A stretch of DNA of 64,000 bases from Melieria omissa. Its lineage: Eukaryota > Arthropoda > Insecta > Diptera > Ulidiidae. The stretch is from assembly GCA_963971225.1 (NCBI GenBank), contig OZ020268.1:33691848-33755847 (forward strand), in the 5' to 3' direction. The translations under genes were made by a program, and so were the position numbers. Every line of letters begins with the position of its first letter. The stretch's first letter is position 1. The notes under the pieces are model-generated. The model was not told the DNA's origin, did not search any database, and saw nothing but the letters and a program-made list of their open reading frames with translations. Of the stretch, positions 1 through 11,970 are shown in pieces.

Positions 1-275
1 CGCTGTTCCGTAGCAACAACTATTTTGGCAATACACTTCAAGAAAAGTGTACGATTTAAATTTTGTGGCATATTTATATGCAAGAGGCTGTTTTGAAATT
101 CGGGAGCTGTCGTATACGATAGTTTTGATTATTCAAAATGGAAAAACGAAAAACAATTTATTGTGTAATCAATCGATCAATCAATCAACTTGAGCAATAA
201 TTTCAAGACCGAGTCATCTTACGAAATTCCGATGTCAACTGACCACCGTCAAGTGATTTTTTTCTTTTGGTTGTA

Positions 276-1375
276 TAGGGTGTTTTTTTTAGAACTTCGA
301 ATTGAAATAAAACACAAGAAAATCGTTTTAATGTCCATCAATTTGGCTTTATTGGAAGGATAATTTTATGCCATTAACCCATTAAAACCTGACCCCAGAA
401 GGGCTTGTGCGATTTCCATAAAATTTTACACAATCTTAGTAATTGACCTAATCAAGAAAAAAGATGAAGCAACTAATTCATACCCCCACCCCCTGAACCA
501 GGAGGGTACGTTGCGCAAACGCAATTTGAGCCTTAGTCACATACAAAACATAAAATTAGAAAAAAAAAAATTTGTTTAAACTTATTTTTAAATAGTTTAG
601 CATTACAAAATGCAGCCCACAAAGGGATTTTGATAGGTTTGAAGAATAAGTATTTTTAATTGAATTTCAAAAATTCCCCAAAAAAAACCTTTGACTTTGG
701 ATCGAAAAAAAGATATGAATATTTAAAAAATTTTGAAATTTGAGTATGGCAGAATCTAAAACGATCAATTCGAATCCAATTCTACCCATTTTCAAGTCTT
801 ATATGTTTATGAATTACTTAATGTAGCGAAATTCTCAAACGTTGCGCAAACGCAACGCTCAGGGCTTAATGGGTTAATGTTTAAATATGATTTCGGGCAT
901 GTGGCCGCCGCGGCAGGCTCGAATAAAGCCAATTCTAAAGGTCCAATTTTCAGTTGATGGACAAAGCTCCAATTGCTGTGCACGGTGGCGAATCGATTCA
1001 TTCGGGTCCTCTTCAACATTTTGCTCTACAGCGGCAATTGTTTCTTCGGTGCGCACTGTTCGACGTCTCTGCGGATGCGTATTATCACATAGAGTAAACG
1101 TAGTGCGAAAACGACCCATGGTTAACCGAATTAATTGCTCTGATGGACGATTATGTCGACCATAAAATGGACGGAGCTTGCGGTAAACTTCGCGAACTGA
1201 ACCATTATTTTCGAAATAAATTTGCACGATTTGCAAGCGTTGTTCTTTCGTCAACCTGTTCATGATGAAATGGCAAACCAAACTGAACATAAATGACATT
1301 AGAGTTGTCAGATTTGACCACAAAATGCCAGTTTTATCTCTATTCGAAAAACAAACCTCTAAAAAAAACACCCTA
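276..1375 (-). mobile_element. Tc1/mariner deletion derivative (interrupted by a MITE)
   Basis: Both ends read TAGGGTGTTTTTTTTAGA as inverted repeats and the element is flanked by TA at 274-275 and 1376-1377. The minus strand encodes the N-terminal helix-turn-helix half of a mariner-type transposase, beginning MNRLTKEQRLQIVQIYF near 1263, and then jumps to the last residues, which include GGHMPEIIF. The central catalytic domain is missing, so the copy cannot transpose on its own. A TTAA-type MITE (378-873) splits it just after the coding end. Without the MITE it is about 600 bp, close to the related copy at 55218-55793. The exact mariner subfamily is uncertain. Confidence 0.85.
378..873. mobile_element. 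piggyBac-type MITE, TTAA-flanked
   Basis: The element is a 496-bp insertion between TTAA at 374-377 and TTAA at 874-877. The termini are imperfect inverted repeats: CCCATTAAAACCTGAC on the left and, read inward, CCCATTAAGCCCTGAG on the right. The related mariner copy at 55218-55793 keeps the uninterrupted site with a single TTAA, which proves insertion with TTAA duplication. The word TTGCGCAAACGCAA occurs twice in direct orientation (511-524 and 842-855). It has no coding capacity. Confidence 0.85.
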
Positions 1376-1742
1376 TATTAGATTGGTAAAAGCTTGAGCT
1401 ATGCGAACAAACCATTAATTATTTCTGAGATCAAGTCTGAGATATCCATGACGTCAATAGTGAGATAAATTCATATGTTTTTCGAAATGTTATCGAAAAT
1501 ATAATGAAAAGTTCACAGCCCCATGATCAGAGGATCGGGAGCCATATGCTGGATATTTTAGTTCAATCACTACTCGACAAAAAAAAGGGGACTTATCGCG
1601 TGCACCTAAAAATGAAAGTAATTTTTCGAATAAACTTGCGTCGCTTTTCGAAAAATTAAAAAAAAAATTTTAAACATTTTACAAGTTTTGAAAATGGTAG
1701 AAAAATTCCCTCTTTTAAATTTGCACCATCAGTAACGTCCCC

Positions 1743-2138
1743 TAGCCGGCCTCGATAGTCAAGCGGGTAGCGCGCTGGCTTCTCATACCAAAGGCTCCAG
1801 GTTCGATTCCTGGCTCGGGCTGGTGAACAACTCATCTACTTCTATCGCTATCCACATGAAGGGAATGAGAATTACAAGAATCGCACAAGTGCGCTCTTGG
1901 CAGGCAATGGCAAAACCTCCAAGTGTGAACGAAAAACTGCCAATTGCCGTTCGGATTCGGCGTTAAACTGTAGGTCCTCCCCCTCCCTTTCCCCATCCGC
2001 TTGAAATGTGTGCTGTAACATATGTTGGCAAAACAGTGTTGCATACACAGTTCAAAACGGGTGAAATATGTGGTATCACAATGGGCCTTTCAGGCCTCCG
2101 AGTGTGTCTCTTATAGAGGCAGCCACCGCAACCTAACC
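1743..2138 (+). mobile_element. tRNA-derived SINE, complete, with target duplication
   Basis: A tRNA-like head has an A box (TAGTCAAGCGG) and a B box (GGTTCGATTCC), the internal RNA polymerase III promoter. The body contains a core also found in the SINE at 63500-63806 (GCCGTTCGGATTCGGC followed by AAACTGTAGGTCC). The 3' end carries CACAATGGGCC, GGCCTCCGAGTG and a CCTAACCTA tail. A 10-bp target duplication TAACGTCCCC lies at 1733-1742 and 2139-2148. The tail resembles the 3' end of the LINE fragment at 35408-35749, suggesting mobilisation by that LINE. Confidence 0.88.
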
Positions 2139-2504
2139 TAACGTCCCCAAATCTCGTCTGAATTGCACAATCTACATATAACTGGAAAGGCTAAGGTATT
2201 ACATTCTGAAAGACATACCGTTTGTTTCAGTTGGATCATTCGTTTACGAGATATGTGTTTATTTATATATATATTTTTGGATTTTCAGTTTCATGTTCGG
2301 CGATCCAAATGTATTCTAGAACACACTATTATTTTTTGGTGAATTTTTCGTGTCGAGTAGTGTAATCGAAACATGTCTTCTTTATAATGAATTATAATGC
2401 AATGAAAAACATAACAACTTTTATTGGGACACCCTATACAAGTTTTCGAAGGCCTTGTTAAGTCAGTTACATACTTACTTACTTACTTAACTGACCATAA
2501 CAAC

Positions 2505-2860
2505 CCGTTATCGGGTTACGGCCTGCCGCAAAACTTCTCTCCAGGCGCCTCTGCTTTGCGCGCGCCTTCTCCAGTTGGCCACACCAAGAGATGGCAGGGC
2601 CTCTTCAATTTGGCCCTTCCACCGAAGGCACGCCTCCCTCTTCGCCGTCGACCACCAACTATCGCATCGAACACCTTTTTCGGCGGAGCTTCGTCGTCCA
2701 TATGGCAGACATGACCAAGCCAGCGTAGCCGCTGGATGTTAATTCGCTGCAGCTCGTAATTGGTTCGTGTACGATAGCCGTCACCAACACAAACAGGGCC
2801 GAAGATTTTGCGAAGTACCTTCCTCTCGATCCTCATCGTTTTGTGGAAATTATCCAAGAA
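2505..2860 (-). mobile_element. Non-LTR retrotransposon (LINE) fragment, RT C-terminal part
   Basis: The minus strand translates to a 113-residue segment with RRKVLRKIFGPV-like spacing, an LRWLGHVCHMDDEAPPKKVFD block and an Arg-rich GGRRRRGRR stretch. This is the arrangement seen after the reverse-transcriptase domain in many insect LINE proteins. The N-terminal part and the catalytic palm are absent, so this is a dead fragment. A shorter, more decayed relative lies at 57410-57690. Confidence 0.7.
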
Positions 2861-3235
2861 GACAATTCAACGCTCTCTGGGACTACGTCAAGTTCTTCTT
2901 AATCTACGCTAACAAGTCAACCACATCTCCAGGCCAACATTGAAACGTCATTGCCGTAATAACGCGGCACATATAGTACTTAATCTTAAAAAATTTTATC
3001 GATCGCTTGAAGCACTCCTAGGGAAGCGGCCGAGGCGGCCATTTGATGGCATTAATGTAGCTTCAAAATAAATGCCGAATAAATTTCGTTAGATTTTAAA
3101 GATAAGAATAAGAAGAAGCTAAGAACAATATCTGGTCACTTATTTCTTCAATGGCTTCCGCGGCTTTGTTACCAGGACTTGACCCGAGAAGTTAAATTTT
3201 GCTTGATCCTGTTTCCTAAGTTGGCTGTTTTTTGC
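2861..3235. other. Noncoding stretch, possible retroelement 3' end
   Basis: No gene was recognised. It ends in an A/G-rich run (AAGATAAGAATAAGAAGAAG near 3098-3117) like the 3' tail of a retroposon, but no coding match was recognised. Confidence 0.35.
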
Positions 3236-3640
3236 TAATGCACAGTGATACGTTCCATAGACAAAATTCCAAAAAATTATAGTCCCAGAATTTAATGATT
3301 TTTATGTAAAACTCCAACTAAGAAAACCCCCAAAAATCTGTGCAAAAAATTAATTAGTGTCTTTGCAAAAGTGTCTCAAAGTTGAAGCTTTTTTTACAAA
3401 AAATGTAAACACATATTTTCTGTTTTTTAGTGTGTTGAGTAAAAAAAATTGTAACAAAACATGGTTACAAAGATGTTGCTAAAACTTTCAATGCAGATTA
3501 AGAATTGATGTGCGCATTTTTGCTTTTAATATTTGCTCAAACTTTGAAAAGCTGAGGCTTTTATTTCACTTTAAATCTAAAGTATTTTTCTAAATTAAAA
3601 ATCTGAAAATTGGCAAAACTCAAAAGCTGGAAACAGAATC
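3236..3640 (+). repeat. Dispersed repeat family X, copy 1 (truncated)
   Basis: The copy starts CACAGTGATACGTTCCATAG and is alignable by eye with 35072-35400 plus 35761-35820, and in reverse with 7394 down to about 6676. It ends near 3640 without the far terminus seen in the 35-36 kb copy. It is AT-rich and noncoding, probably a nonautonomous DNA element. Confidence 0.75.
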
Positions 3641-4386
3641 TCCCTCAACAAATTTAACAAATCAACCTACAGATTCGTATAACTAAATTTCAAACTTTAC
3701 ACCAATAAGTGCGTAAGTTTTCTAAGAACTTTGCTTATTTCATCAACATATTCTGAGCCTTATTGCTACTTATGGCGCCCACAAATGCTCCGGTGAGACT
3801 CTGCTGGGCTTTAACATTTTACAATTTGTTTTCCCCCCAACTAATCTCATACATAACGGCACTTACAGCAACCTACTTTCAGCACACTTAAGCATTCGCT
3901 TAAGTTCAAGGTGATTACAGACACCTTATTGTTATTTATAAGTCGTTACAAAAGCAGCAGAACTATTTTTAGAGTCATCCCTCCCTTCAAAATACGCAGC
4001 CACACACACACTTATGTTTGTGTATATGAGTATGTGTAGTAAGTGCGAGTGTGTGTTCAACTTCAAGAGTGAAATCATCCACAAAATCCCAAACTTACAT
4101 GACAATGTACCAAACTTCTGCTTATATGTATGTGTTCACGTATGTGCTTATATGTATGTATACGAGGATATATATTGAAGTGTACTTCGCTCTCTCACAC
4201 AGACATATGCCACACAGCTGTTAGTATGTTATGTACGTATGTACGTATTATTTTTATGTAGGGAACAAGTGACGTACGGCATGGCAACGCGCCGCTGACA
4301 TAACCGCCAATACAACAACAACAATAATAAATCAAAACCAATAGATAAATAGCACAAAACACAAGCAACGAGTCAAACAGCTATAA

Positions 4387-4431
<45 letters not shown>

Positions 4432-6492
4432 CGAACACATATGTTTACACAAAGCACAAAACAGAAAGAGCACTTAATTCGATAAGCAAGAAGAGTCAAG
4501 TGTTGTTAAATTGTTATAAAATTTCCGTTGTCATCTTCGATACGCTGAAAGTGTATGACAACACATGCACACATGAAATGTGTATCTGTGTGCGCTGAAC
4601 ATAGGAAACGTTCGAGTATCTCCAATGCGAGATTGTAGTACTTATGCCAACGAAGGAAGTTTCGAGTGTGTTTGTGTACAATGCCAACTCTTGCCGCACG
4701 TATACGAAGGATAAATAAATTGTTAAGGTTGCCAACTGAAAAATAATACGAAATCAAAAAGCAAAACACACACCCATACATAGATTGTATACGTGTGTAG
4801 ATGCATGAATACCAAAACTGGTTGCAGCGTACATACTCGTACAAGTGTTAGTGTACATGTTTGTAAATGTATTTTGTGTTAACTAGTGCATGCAACTTTT
4901 CCATGGAAAGTCCAGACAATATAAAAGTCAACTATTATTTGCAGTCAGACCAAAGTTGCTAAGTAGCCTGTCATATGCTTGTGACAGTGCGCCGTATCGA
5001 ACCACTTTGTGTCCCATTGTACAGATCTATGCATTTTTTAAGTGAAATTTTTGAACGTTGAAAGGGAAATTTCAACGAAAAAGGTCAAATCAATAAATTT
5101 TTTTTTAGAGAAAAATAATAAACAAGAATTTTGAAATCATACAATAATGCAATAAGAAGGTCGAGAAATTGTGTAGAATGATATACTTTTTTATTTGTAT
5201 AACAAAAAGAAAGAAAGTAAAAAATTTCCATAAACAATGATATTTCGAATGCCAAAAAATAAGCCTTCCAAATATTCAACCGATTTCTACTTTGTGAAGT
5301 TTCAATGAAATTTGACTTGTTGAGTTGCGAAAACTGTTCGAGTGTGTGGGCGGTGGCAAATACAATATTTAATTTGGGGTGAAGCGGGGTTCCGTCCACA
5401 ACATCTATATGTAAAAAGTATTCAAAGAAGATTTCTAAAGTTTGCCCCTCGTTCTATTCATTCTTCTCAGCCCCAGCCTCCTTACAGGTCTCAATGGTTT
5501 ATTCCTGAGTCTAAAATCAATTGAAACCAGTATGTCAGATGGGTTTCTTCTTTATGTGTCCATTTGTGTTTCTCCTTTCTAGAATGAAATATAACTATAA
5601 GAGTAAAATTCGTTGTCGGCCTCTTTATTGTTTAATCTTTCTGACCCCAAACTCAGGTTAATTTCCTTTCTAAACTCCCAATTCGTTCAGGTAATGACAG
5701 TACACTTCAGAATTGATCGCAAGAAACTTAAACAATGCCTTTGATTCCTACTAAACAGATACTTTTAGCATCACCTTATGTTGATGACTATTGGCGTTAG
5801 AAGTGCTTTGAGCTCGTTCAGTTTTTTTTTAATCCATGATCTTTTGTGTGAAACATTGTTTTAGGTAACTCATTTATATTAAGTTCCCAGTGATGATGAA
5901 TAAAATATAATAAAAAAAATTAATACAATAATTGAAATAATTTTCTTGACGCACATTTTTCATTTCGTAAGAACATGAGAAACCCATATGTCGAGCTGTG
6001 TGATGAAACCTCAAATGATCATGAAGAGTCAATTTCACGAGTTATTATTCGCCACAGTGCAGAGTGATTCGACTGCATGACAAAATGAAAAGAATTAGAA
6101 TTACTAGTTAATCCTGGTCTGCTGAATAGAAATATCCATTCAATTTCTTTTCACTTTTGTAGTTTGACAATTTTCGTCATTTTTGGTCAGCTATAGCAAC
6201 AAGTGTGCCGGCTAGATTTTTCAAATTTTACATATAATCAGTTGCGTCAACATTAATAATTGCATGGAGTAACATAAATTGCATCACAATCCTTAACTTT
6301 TGCAACAAAAGTGATTGTAATAGATTGTGGCGGCACATACTGTACCGCTCGACAATCGACGGTGCCAGCGTACATATCAGCATCGGTGCCAGCGTGGCGG
6401 ATGGCATGCAACGGCATAGCGGACCGCAGCTGTGCCACGACGACAGCAACGGCATAGCGGACCGGCAGAACGGACCACGGCCGGCTCGCTGC
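3641..6492. other. Noncoding DNA with simple repeats
   Basis: No convincing gene was seen. The stretch contains CA/TG and TATG-rich patches at 3990-4250 and a (CAA)n run at about 4387-4432. From about 6310 to 6492 it becomes GC-richer, with the direct repeat GGCATAGCGGACCG around 6413 and 6451 upstream of the promoter candidate. Confidence 0.6.
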
Positions 6493-6558
6493 TATAAAAG
6501 AAGCGGTCCTGACATCAGCAATCATCAGTCAATCGATCAGTCAGTCACTGTCAGGACG
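6493..6558 (+). promoter_or_regulatory. Core promoter candidate: TATA + Inr + DPE
   Basis: TATAAAA lies at 6493-6499. TCAGTC, an insect initiator, lies at 6525-6530 with the putative +1 A at 6527. GGACG at 6554-6558 fits the downstream promoter element RGWYV at exactly +28 to +32. Two further TCAGTC copies follow (6537-6542, 6541-6546), so the start may be spread. The spacing is as expected for a fly RNA polymerase II promoter. It could serve the GPCR gene downstream, or be the promoter of a solo LTR. Confidence 0.55.
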
Positions 6559-6668
6559 CGACACCGACAGCAGTTAATTGTTAAAAATTGTGAAATAAAA
6601 GTTGTTGTTTAAAAGTGCAGTGCGTTTTACTGAAAAAGTGCTGGTGGACACGAAATCCACCAAAAGAT
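6527..6668 (+). other. Candidate first noncoding exon
   Basis: This runs from the putative start A at 6527 to a strong splice donor GTATGT at 6669-6674. It contains a 7-bp stem-loop (TGGTGGA at 6642-6648 with TCCACCA at 6656-6662, 7-nt loop). If real, it would splice to the acceptor at 15957-15958 ahead of the receptor exon. An AATAAA near 6594 and the abrupt junction with repeat X leave a solo-LTR origin open. Only transcript data can decide. Confidence 0.35.
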
Positions 6669-6675
6669 GTATGTT

Positions 6676-7394
6676 TTTCATTTATGCAGTTTTTTAAGTT
6701 TGTCTTGCTAGCATACTTTTAGGGATGAAAAAAGAACTTCGTCAAAAAATAGGTGTTAAGACCACTTTTCAAATTGAATCACTTTCTGAGATCGGAAAAT
6801 ATCGGAGGACGTAAAAACATTATTGCACAAAGAAAGAACGAAAAAAAAGATATATAAAAAAATCCAGGAACATTCACATAATTTTTAGATATTTTCCTCT
6901 AAATTTAGACAATTTTAAGGTTTTTAATTTTGAAAAATATTGTGAATTGAAATGCAAACATCATTTATTGAAAGTTTAAGCAACTTTTTGCTAATTATGA
7001 ATTTGTAAGATTTTTTTTAATCAATAGACTAAAAAGCATTAAAGCATAAAGCAGCACTAAAATACATTTTTTTGTAAAAAAAGTTCCGACTTTGAGCAGC
7101 TCTTGCACACATAAAAACTGTTTCAGTTAAAATCTGGCAGCACATAATTAGAAAAAAAAATAACGGTACTATCACGTGCCCGAGTTGCCATCTCATCATG
7201 CGAAAGACAACGGAGTTTTGCAACAAACAATGCTGCCAGATTTTAACTGAAACAGTCTTTACTAATTAATTGTTCCCACAGATTTTTTTGGGGTTTACTT
7301 TTCTGGAGTTTTATCTTTCAAATGACATCAAAATCATCAAATTCTGAAACCATAAATTTTTTGGAATTTTGTCTATGGAACGGTTCACTGTGCA
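6676..7394 (-). repeat. Dispersed repeat family X, copy 3, with nested MITE
   Basis: This is a reverse-orientation copy of the family at 3236-3640 and 35072-36114. It ends at GGAACGGTTCACTGTG (7378-7393). It is interrupted by the 146-bp TA-flanked MITE at 7114-7259. The side next to the candidate exon lacks the terminal segment present in the 36-kb copy, so this copy is truncated. Confidence 0.7.
7114..7259. mobile_element. Short Tc1/mariner-type MITE
   Basis: A near-perfect 29-bp inverted repeat (AARACTGTTTCAGTTAAAATCTGGCAGCA, 7114-7142 and 7231-7259) surrounds an 88-bp core. TA flanks both sides (7112-7113, 7260-7261). The uninterrupted sequence can be seen in repeat X copy 2 near 35200-35215. 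It has no coding potential. Confidence 0.75.
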
Positions 7395-10300
7395 GTGCCA
7401 GGTACCTGAAATTATTTTTTCCTAAATTTAAAAAATAAACTGAAATTTCCTCTCAAAAATTAAAAATAAACTCGAAACTTTAAATTTTTGTTATTATAAT
7501 TTAAAGAATTAAACTTCTAATAAAAAAGTATTAATATATTCATTCAGATTCAGCTTAACAACAACTTACAATTACAATTATACACCTTGAAGTAATTTAA
7601 TTTACTTGAAGTAAATTTAATTTATTTAATTAAAGCAGACATTTTAGCCATCAATATTTAAGGCTTTAGTGCAACAATGATGCCAAATGTATCACCATCA
7701 AAATCTCCTAAGCTTCCTTCTAAGCAATTCTTCCTCCTAAAAGGCCAAGAATCTCTCAAATCTAGGAGGAACTCCCGTGATCTGACAACACTGATTCGTC
7801 AGCTATGGACTTCCAGAACATGATGCATCTTCAACATAAGTGTCGGATCGAAAGTTTAGAAACCAGTTTTGACACTGGCGTTCTTACAATACATCTTCTC
7901 TATACACATTAGATATCATTTTTATTGCTTGAACGGAATTTTTATTTTTTCGGCTGTAAAGAAAAATATGCCGAAAATGTTGCTCTTCACTTTCCATATT
8001 TGACCAACTTTCCACCAACCACCATCATTCACCTCACTTTCAACCAACCAAAAACCACAACGTTGAATCAATCGAACTTTTTCACAAGTAAGTTGTGCTA
8101 TATCAGCTGTCAGAATATGTAATGATAATGTGGCTTTGGTTGATTTCACACTCTTCTGCCTTTTACTGAGAATAAACGAAATTACTTTTCGAACAACGTA
8201 ATAGTTGTCATAAATTTTTTCTTTTATTTATCAAATGATAGGAAGCCGTGTCAAAGTATTTTATGCTTCATACTGTTAGTTAAACGAATGAAACAAAAAC
8301 CAGAATTTTAAAGCTTCACTTTGAATGGAATTTAGGTACTTTTTAAAGATTTCAAGATTTAATGTGTGCACAATTTTTGTAGAATATTCTCAGATATGCG
8401 GTGCCCTTTCTCAGTTTGTTTTGCGGCGTTGCAATTCGTGTGTTTAACAATCATTTTTTTTATGTGTAAGTTGAATAAGAAACATGAACAAAGAAAGTAA
8501 GAAAAGTAAGTGGAGGATCACCTTCCCTTCACCTTTTTAATCTCTTACACACAAAAAGGTTTAAAATGGTTGTACTGTGTAATTTGATACATAAATGTTT
8601 GGGCAAAGAGCTATGGTGCACTTAAAATTTCCAGCACACCAAAAAACTAAACTGGCTAAAATCAAAGATTATGAAGTGTATATCTTTATTTTTTTTGCTA
8701 AAACTTATGTTGCAGCAACATGAGTGTGGAGGCAGTGAGTACTGCAGTTCACTTAATCCTCTTTATGCGACTCTTCCCTACATGTCGTAGAAGAACGCTT
8801 GGTGGAACTCTGTTCAAATCAGAGACTTGTTAAACCTTTTCGAGATGGGTCGAATTGCTCAGAGATGCATAGAGTATAACATGTAGAAATTTGATTTAAT
8901 CCACTTCTTCTCAAACCTGAGGCTGAGGTTGCTTTAGAGTCAACTTTTTCTGACCTCTCTTTCATCAGCCCATATTTTTTCTTTTCTTTCGCTTTCATAT
9001 TATATCTTTTTTGTGAATGCATTATGCAACAAAAAACCATCACAATATTAGCTACAGTCCTTGAGTTATCCAGCGCTAATGCTTCAATTTACTACTTTAG
9101 ACATTAGTTCTTGCCAGAATGCTTCCCGTGCCCCTCAAACACCTCGAGACATTCACACACGCAAGCTACCTTCAACATTTCACACTTTGTTCATAATCGA
9201 TGGACATTTGGCATGTGGCAGGCAACGTCTTGAAACTCGACGGTCCGACTTGACGGCATTGCCAAGTGGCCGCGCACCAAACAATATCCTTTTGCTCTCT
9301 TTGCTCTTTTGACAATTTGACACAAAACACACGTAATTGTTGCTCATTTCTCATGGACGCAGCTTGTTATACGGTTGTCATTGTCATTGCAATATTTCTT
9401 GCTATTGTTGTTGCTGTTGCCATTGTTGCATGTATTTTGTATTTTTATATTGTTGACTAATATTGCGTTTTTTACAAGACATGTGACGGATCGTTGCTGT
9501 TACACATTTGTCACTGTGCGGACCCACAGCGAACGGCATTGAAAATGAGTGAATGTCTAATTTATTTGCTCGCTCAATTCATCTTTCGAGCCGCTTTCAG
9601 CGCAGCTTTCAACTTTCATTCGAATAATTATGATTACACACTAAAGCTGCGGTGGCGCTCAGTTTGCAAGCGAAGCATTTAAATCGCAGCGCAGTCAAAC
9701 AACCGAAACTCGCATTTTTTAATGTCAACTAATTCGCTTGGCGAAACTTTAAATAAAATAAAACTTTGTCGTTGCTTGCCTAAAGCGTGCCGAACACATT
9801 CAAGGGATGTCACTAAGCGGCGCCGTCAAAGTTGGTCTGCGTTATTGCGCTGCGTGTTGTCACTCGCACTTTGGTGGCCAAAGCAAACGAAATACGATTT
9901 AAAAGTATTTTTTGAAGTAGGCAGAAACTTTGGCCATTTTAATTGTGCTTTTTTTTTGGCTTCTTTTTTCAAGACTCAAGACGCCAAGACCACAGCAAGT
10001 GACAGCTTACGAATTTTGCAATTGCTTTGGACAGCTTAGCTCAGCTCAGGTCAATGACCTCAGGCTGCGTAAAATTTCCTAAACCGGCGACAAACCAATT
10101 TTCCCCACTTCGTTCTAGGCGCAAAGTGACATGAATTCGCGGAAACTTCATATTTGGCCTGCTTCCGCCTAATCTGCGCAGAGCATCGTAATATATGAGT
10201 TTAATAAAACTGCGAAGGACATGTCAGCAGTAAAATTTGCGCTCATGCGTGGACCAGAGAGTGTGAGGCCTGTGGCACATAAAATGACAGGAAGCGCATA

Positions 10301-10485
10301 TTTTACTCAATTGCAAGATTTGAATCTTTTGTTTTCCTACTTTAAGCAAAGATAAACATAAACGATTTTCGCTTCTGACACATTGACTTATTCCATTTGA
10401 AAACACACCCTGCAGTCAGCTCCAGAGACATGTATGGAAGTTTTGCTGCTACAATCTGCAACGTTCAAAAAACACTGATATAGTG
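7395..10485. other. Noncoding stretch
   Basis: No supported gene was seen. Short open frames around 9061-9682 and 9722-10039 show no recognisable domain. The region around 9480-10200 is somewhat GC-richer and could hold regulatory sequence, but nothing specific is visible. Confidence 0.5.
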
Positions 10486-10866
10486 AATAATTGAATTATT
10501 TCAACCTGAGAGGTTTATTGTGCCCCTTAAATCATCTGGTGTTTTATATGCTCAGGTATTGAATCAGACCTTTCTGCGACATTTGCATCAGGTCCTCTTC
10601 ACCGAGGCTATGTTTCCCTAGAAACTTTGCACGTCTGTGTGTCAGGGCAGGACAGTTGATGATAATGTGTTCCATTGTTTCATTAGCTTCTTGGCAAAAT
10701 CTACATGTTTTGTTGTCCGGTAGACCAAGTTTGTAGAGGTGGTTTTTACAGAGGAAGTGGCCTGTTACAGCACCAATTAGGGTCCTAAGTTGGCTTCTGT
10801 TGAAATCTAGAGCAGAGATGGCTTTCTCTCTGTTGAAGTTTAGGAACTTTTTGGAGTGGTGTAGAC
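10486..10866 (-). mobile_element. LINE 3' end with RNase H C-terminus
   Basis: Read on the minus strand, the segment encodes LDFNRSQLRTLIGAVTGHF, then a CxxC...H...C cluster (CRFCQEANETMEHIIINC), then QYLSI and a stop. This is the typical C-terminal end of Jockey/R1/LOA-type LINE proteins. A short 3'UTR of about 60 bp with GGGGCACAATAAACC follows. It is 5' truncated and a different family from the 35-kb and 42-kb LINE fragments. Confidence 0.78.
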
Positions 10867-11695
10867 CTTATAATGCAGTAAATATGTAAAACAAAATTTT
10901 AAATATTTGGAACAAAAAAATTTAAGACTTCCGTTGCAAAAGTTCCACCAATCGAGCAGAGATTTATGGTCGAATCTGTTGTCTTCTGTGAGAGGTTTGA
11001 AAGACCCTTAAGAACATTTGCGCGAATGCGAGTTATAGGAATTTTTCGGTGAAGACTTGAGTGCAATTTTGCGATATTTTCACCGTTTGGTTGAATGCCC
11101 ATAACAATCGGTCAAATAATGCTCTGCTGCTGATGGAAAAATTTGTTGAAGATAGCTTTGGAAAATCAATAACGATTACTATTATAATTGCAGCTTCCGC
11201 CTTTTTGTTAATAACTTTCGAACCAATAAAGTTAGAGTAATGAAATTTTGACATTTGTTAAAGGAGATTTTGAGTTTTAACATACATACTTTTCAAGATA
11301 ATTCTATGTGAATTTTCAAGGATATGAAGGATTAAAATTTTCAAAGGACCTTTTTCATATCCTTTTTTCAGAAATATATAAAAACCCAATTTTATTAAAA
11401 TTCTTGAGTCTTTCCTCTTTTATTTGATGTACATATCGCCATATTCGAACGAGAGTAAGTATTTTTTATATTTTTTTTTATTTTTTATCCCTTTCAAAAT
11501 TTTGAAGTCCTTTTAAAAGGACAAAGGATGTAGAAATGAAAAACTGAGTATGCAGTATTACTATGTTTGATCTATAGTTTCACGCCCATATGGACTTTTT
11601 CCAGTGTGAAAAAGGCTGTCGCACAGTGTTATATTCGAAATAGAGGGGATAATGGAGTTTCAACGCTATACTTTGAAGTTTTTCGTACCAACCCA

Positions 11696-11970
11696 AAAGT
11701 TGACAACTTAACTACTTCACTTGTATGGGAGGCGACCTCTGGTGGAGAATTTTTGAACTCTAACTAATTTTGTATTTTTTGCACCCGGGAATGTTGACGA
11801 TTGTTAAATAAATCATTCAAATCGGTTCAGTAGTTGACAACCTCACAACTCCGATTGTATGGGAGACGCCCTTTGGTGGTGAATTTGTGACCATTCATTA
11901 ATTTTGTATTTTTTGTACTCAAGAATCTTGGCGATTGTTGAATAATTCATTCAAATCGGTTCAGTAGTTT
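11696..11970 (+). repeat. Two-copy tandem duplication, ~134-bp unit
   Basis: Two adjacent diverged units share TTGTATGGGAG, TAATTTTGTATTTTTTG and AATCGGTTCAGTAGTT; the units start near 11701 and 11835. Further weak echoes (TGTATGGGAGC) occur at about 12200 and 12490. It is noncoding and old. Confidence 0.7.

Noticed and set aside
1748..1822. Functional tRNA gene at the SINE head
   Set aside because: A and B boxes are present but the acceptor stem does not pair, and the sequence continues into a SINE body with a target duplication.
6324..6668. Solo LTR call for the promoter region
   Set aside because: TATA, initiator and AATAAA would fit, but no matching target duplication or partner LTR was found; kept as an alternative only.
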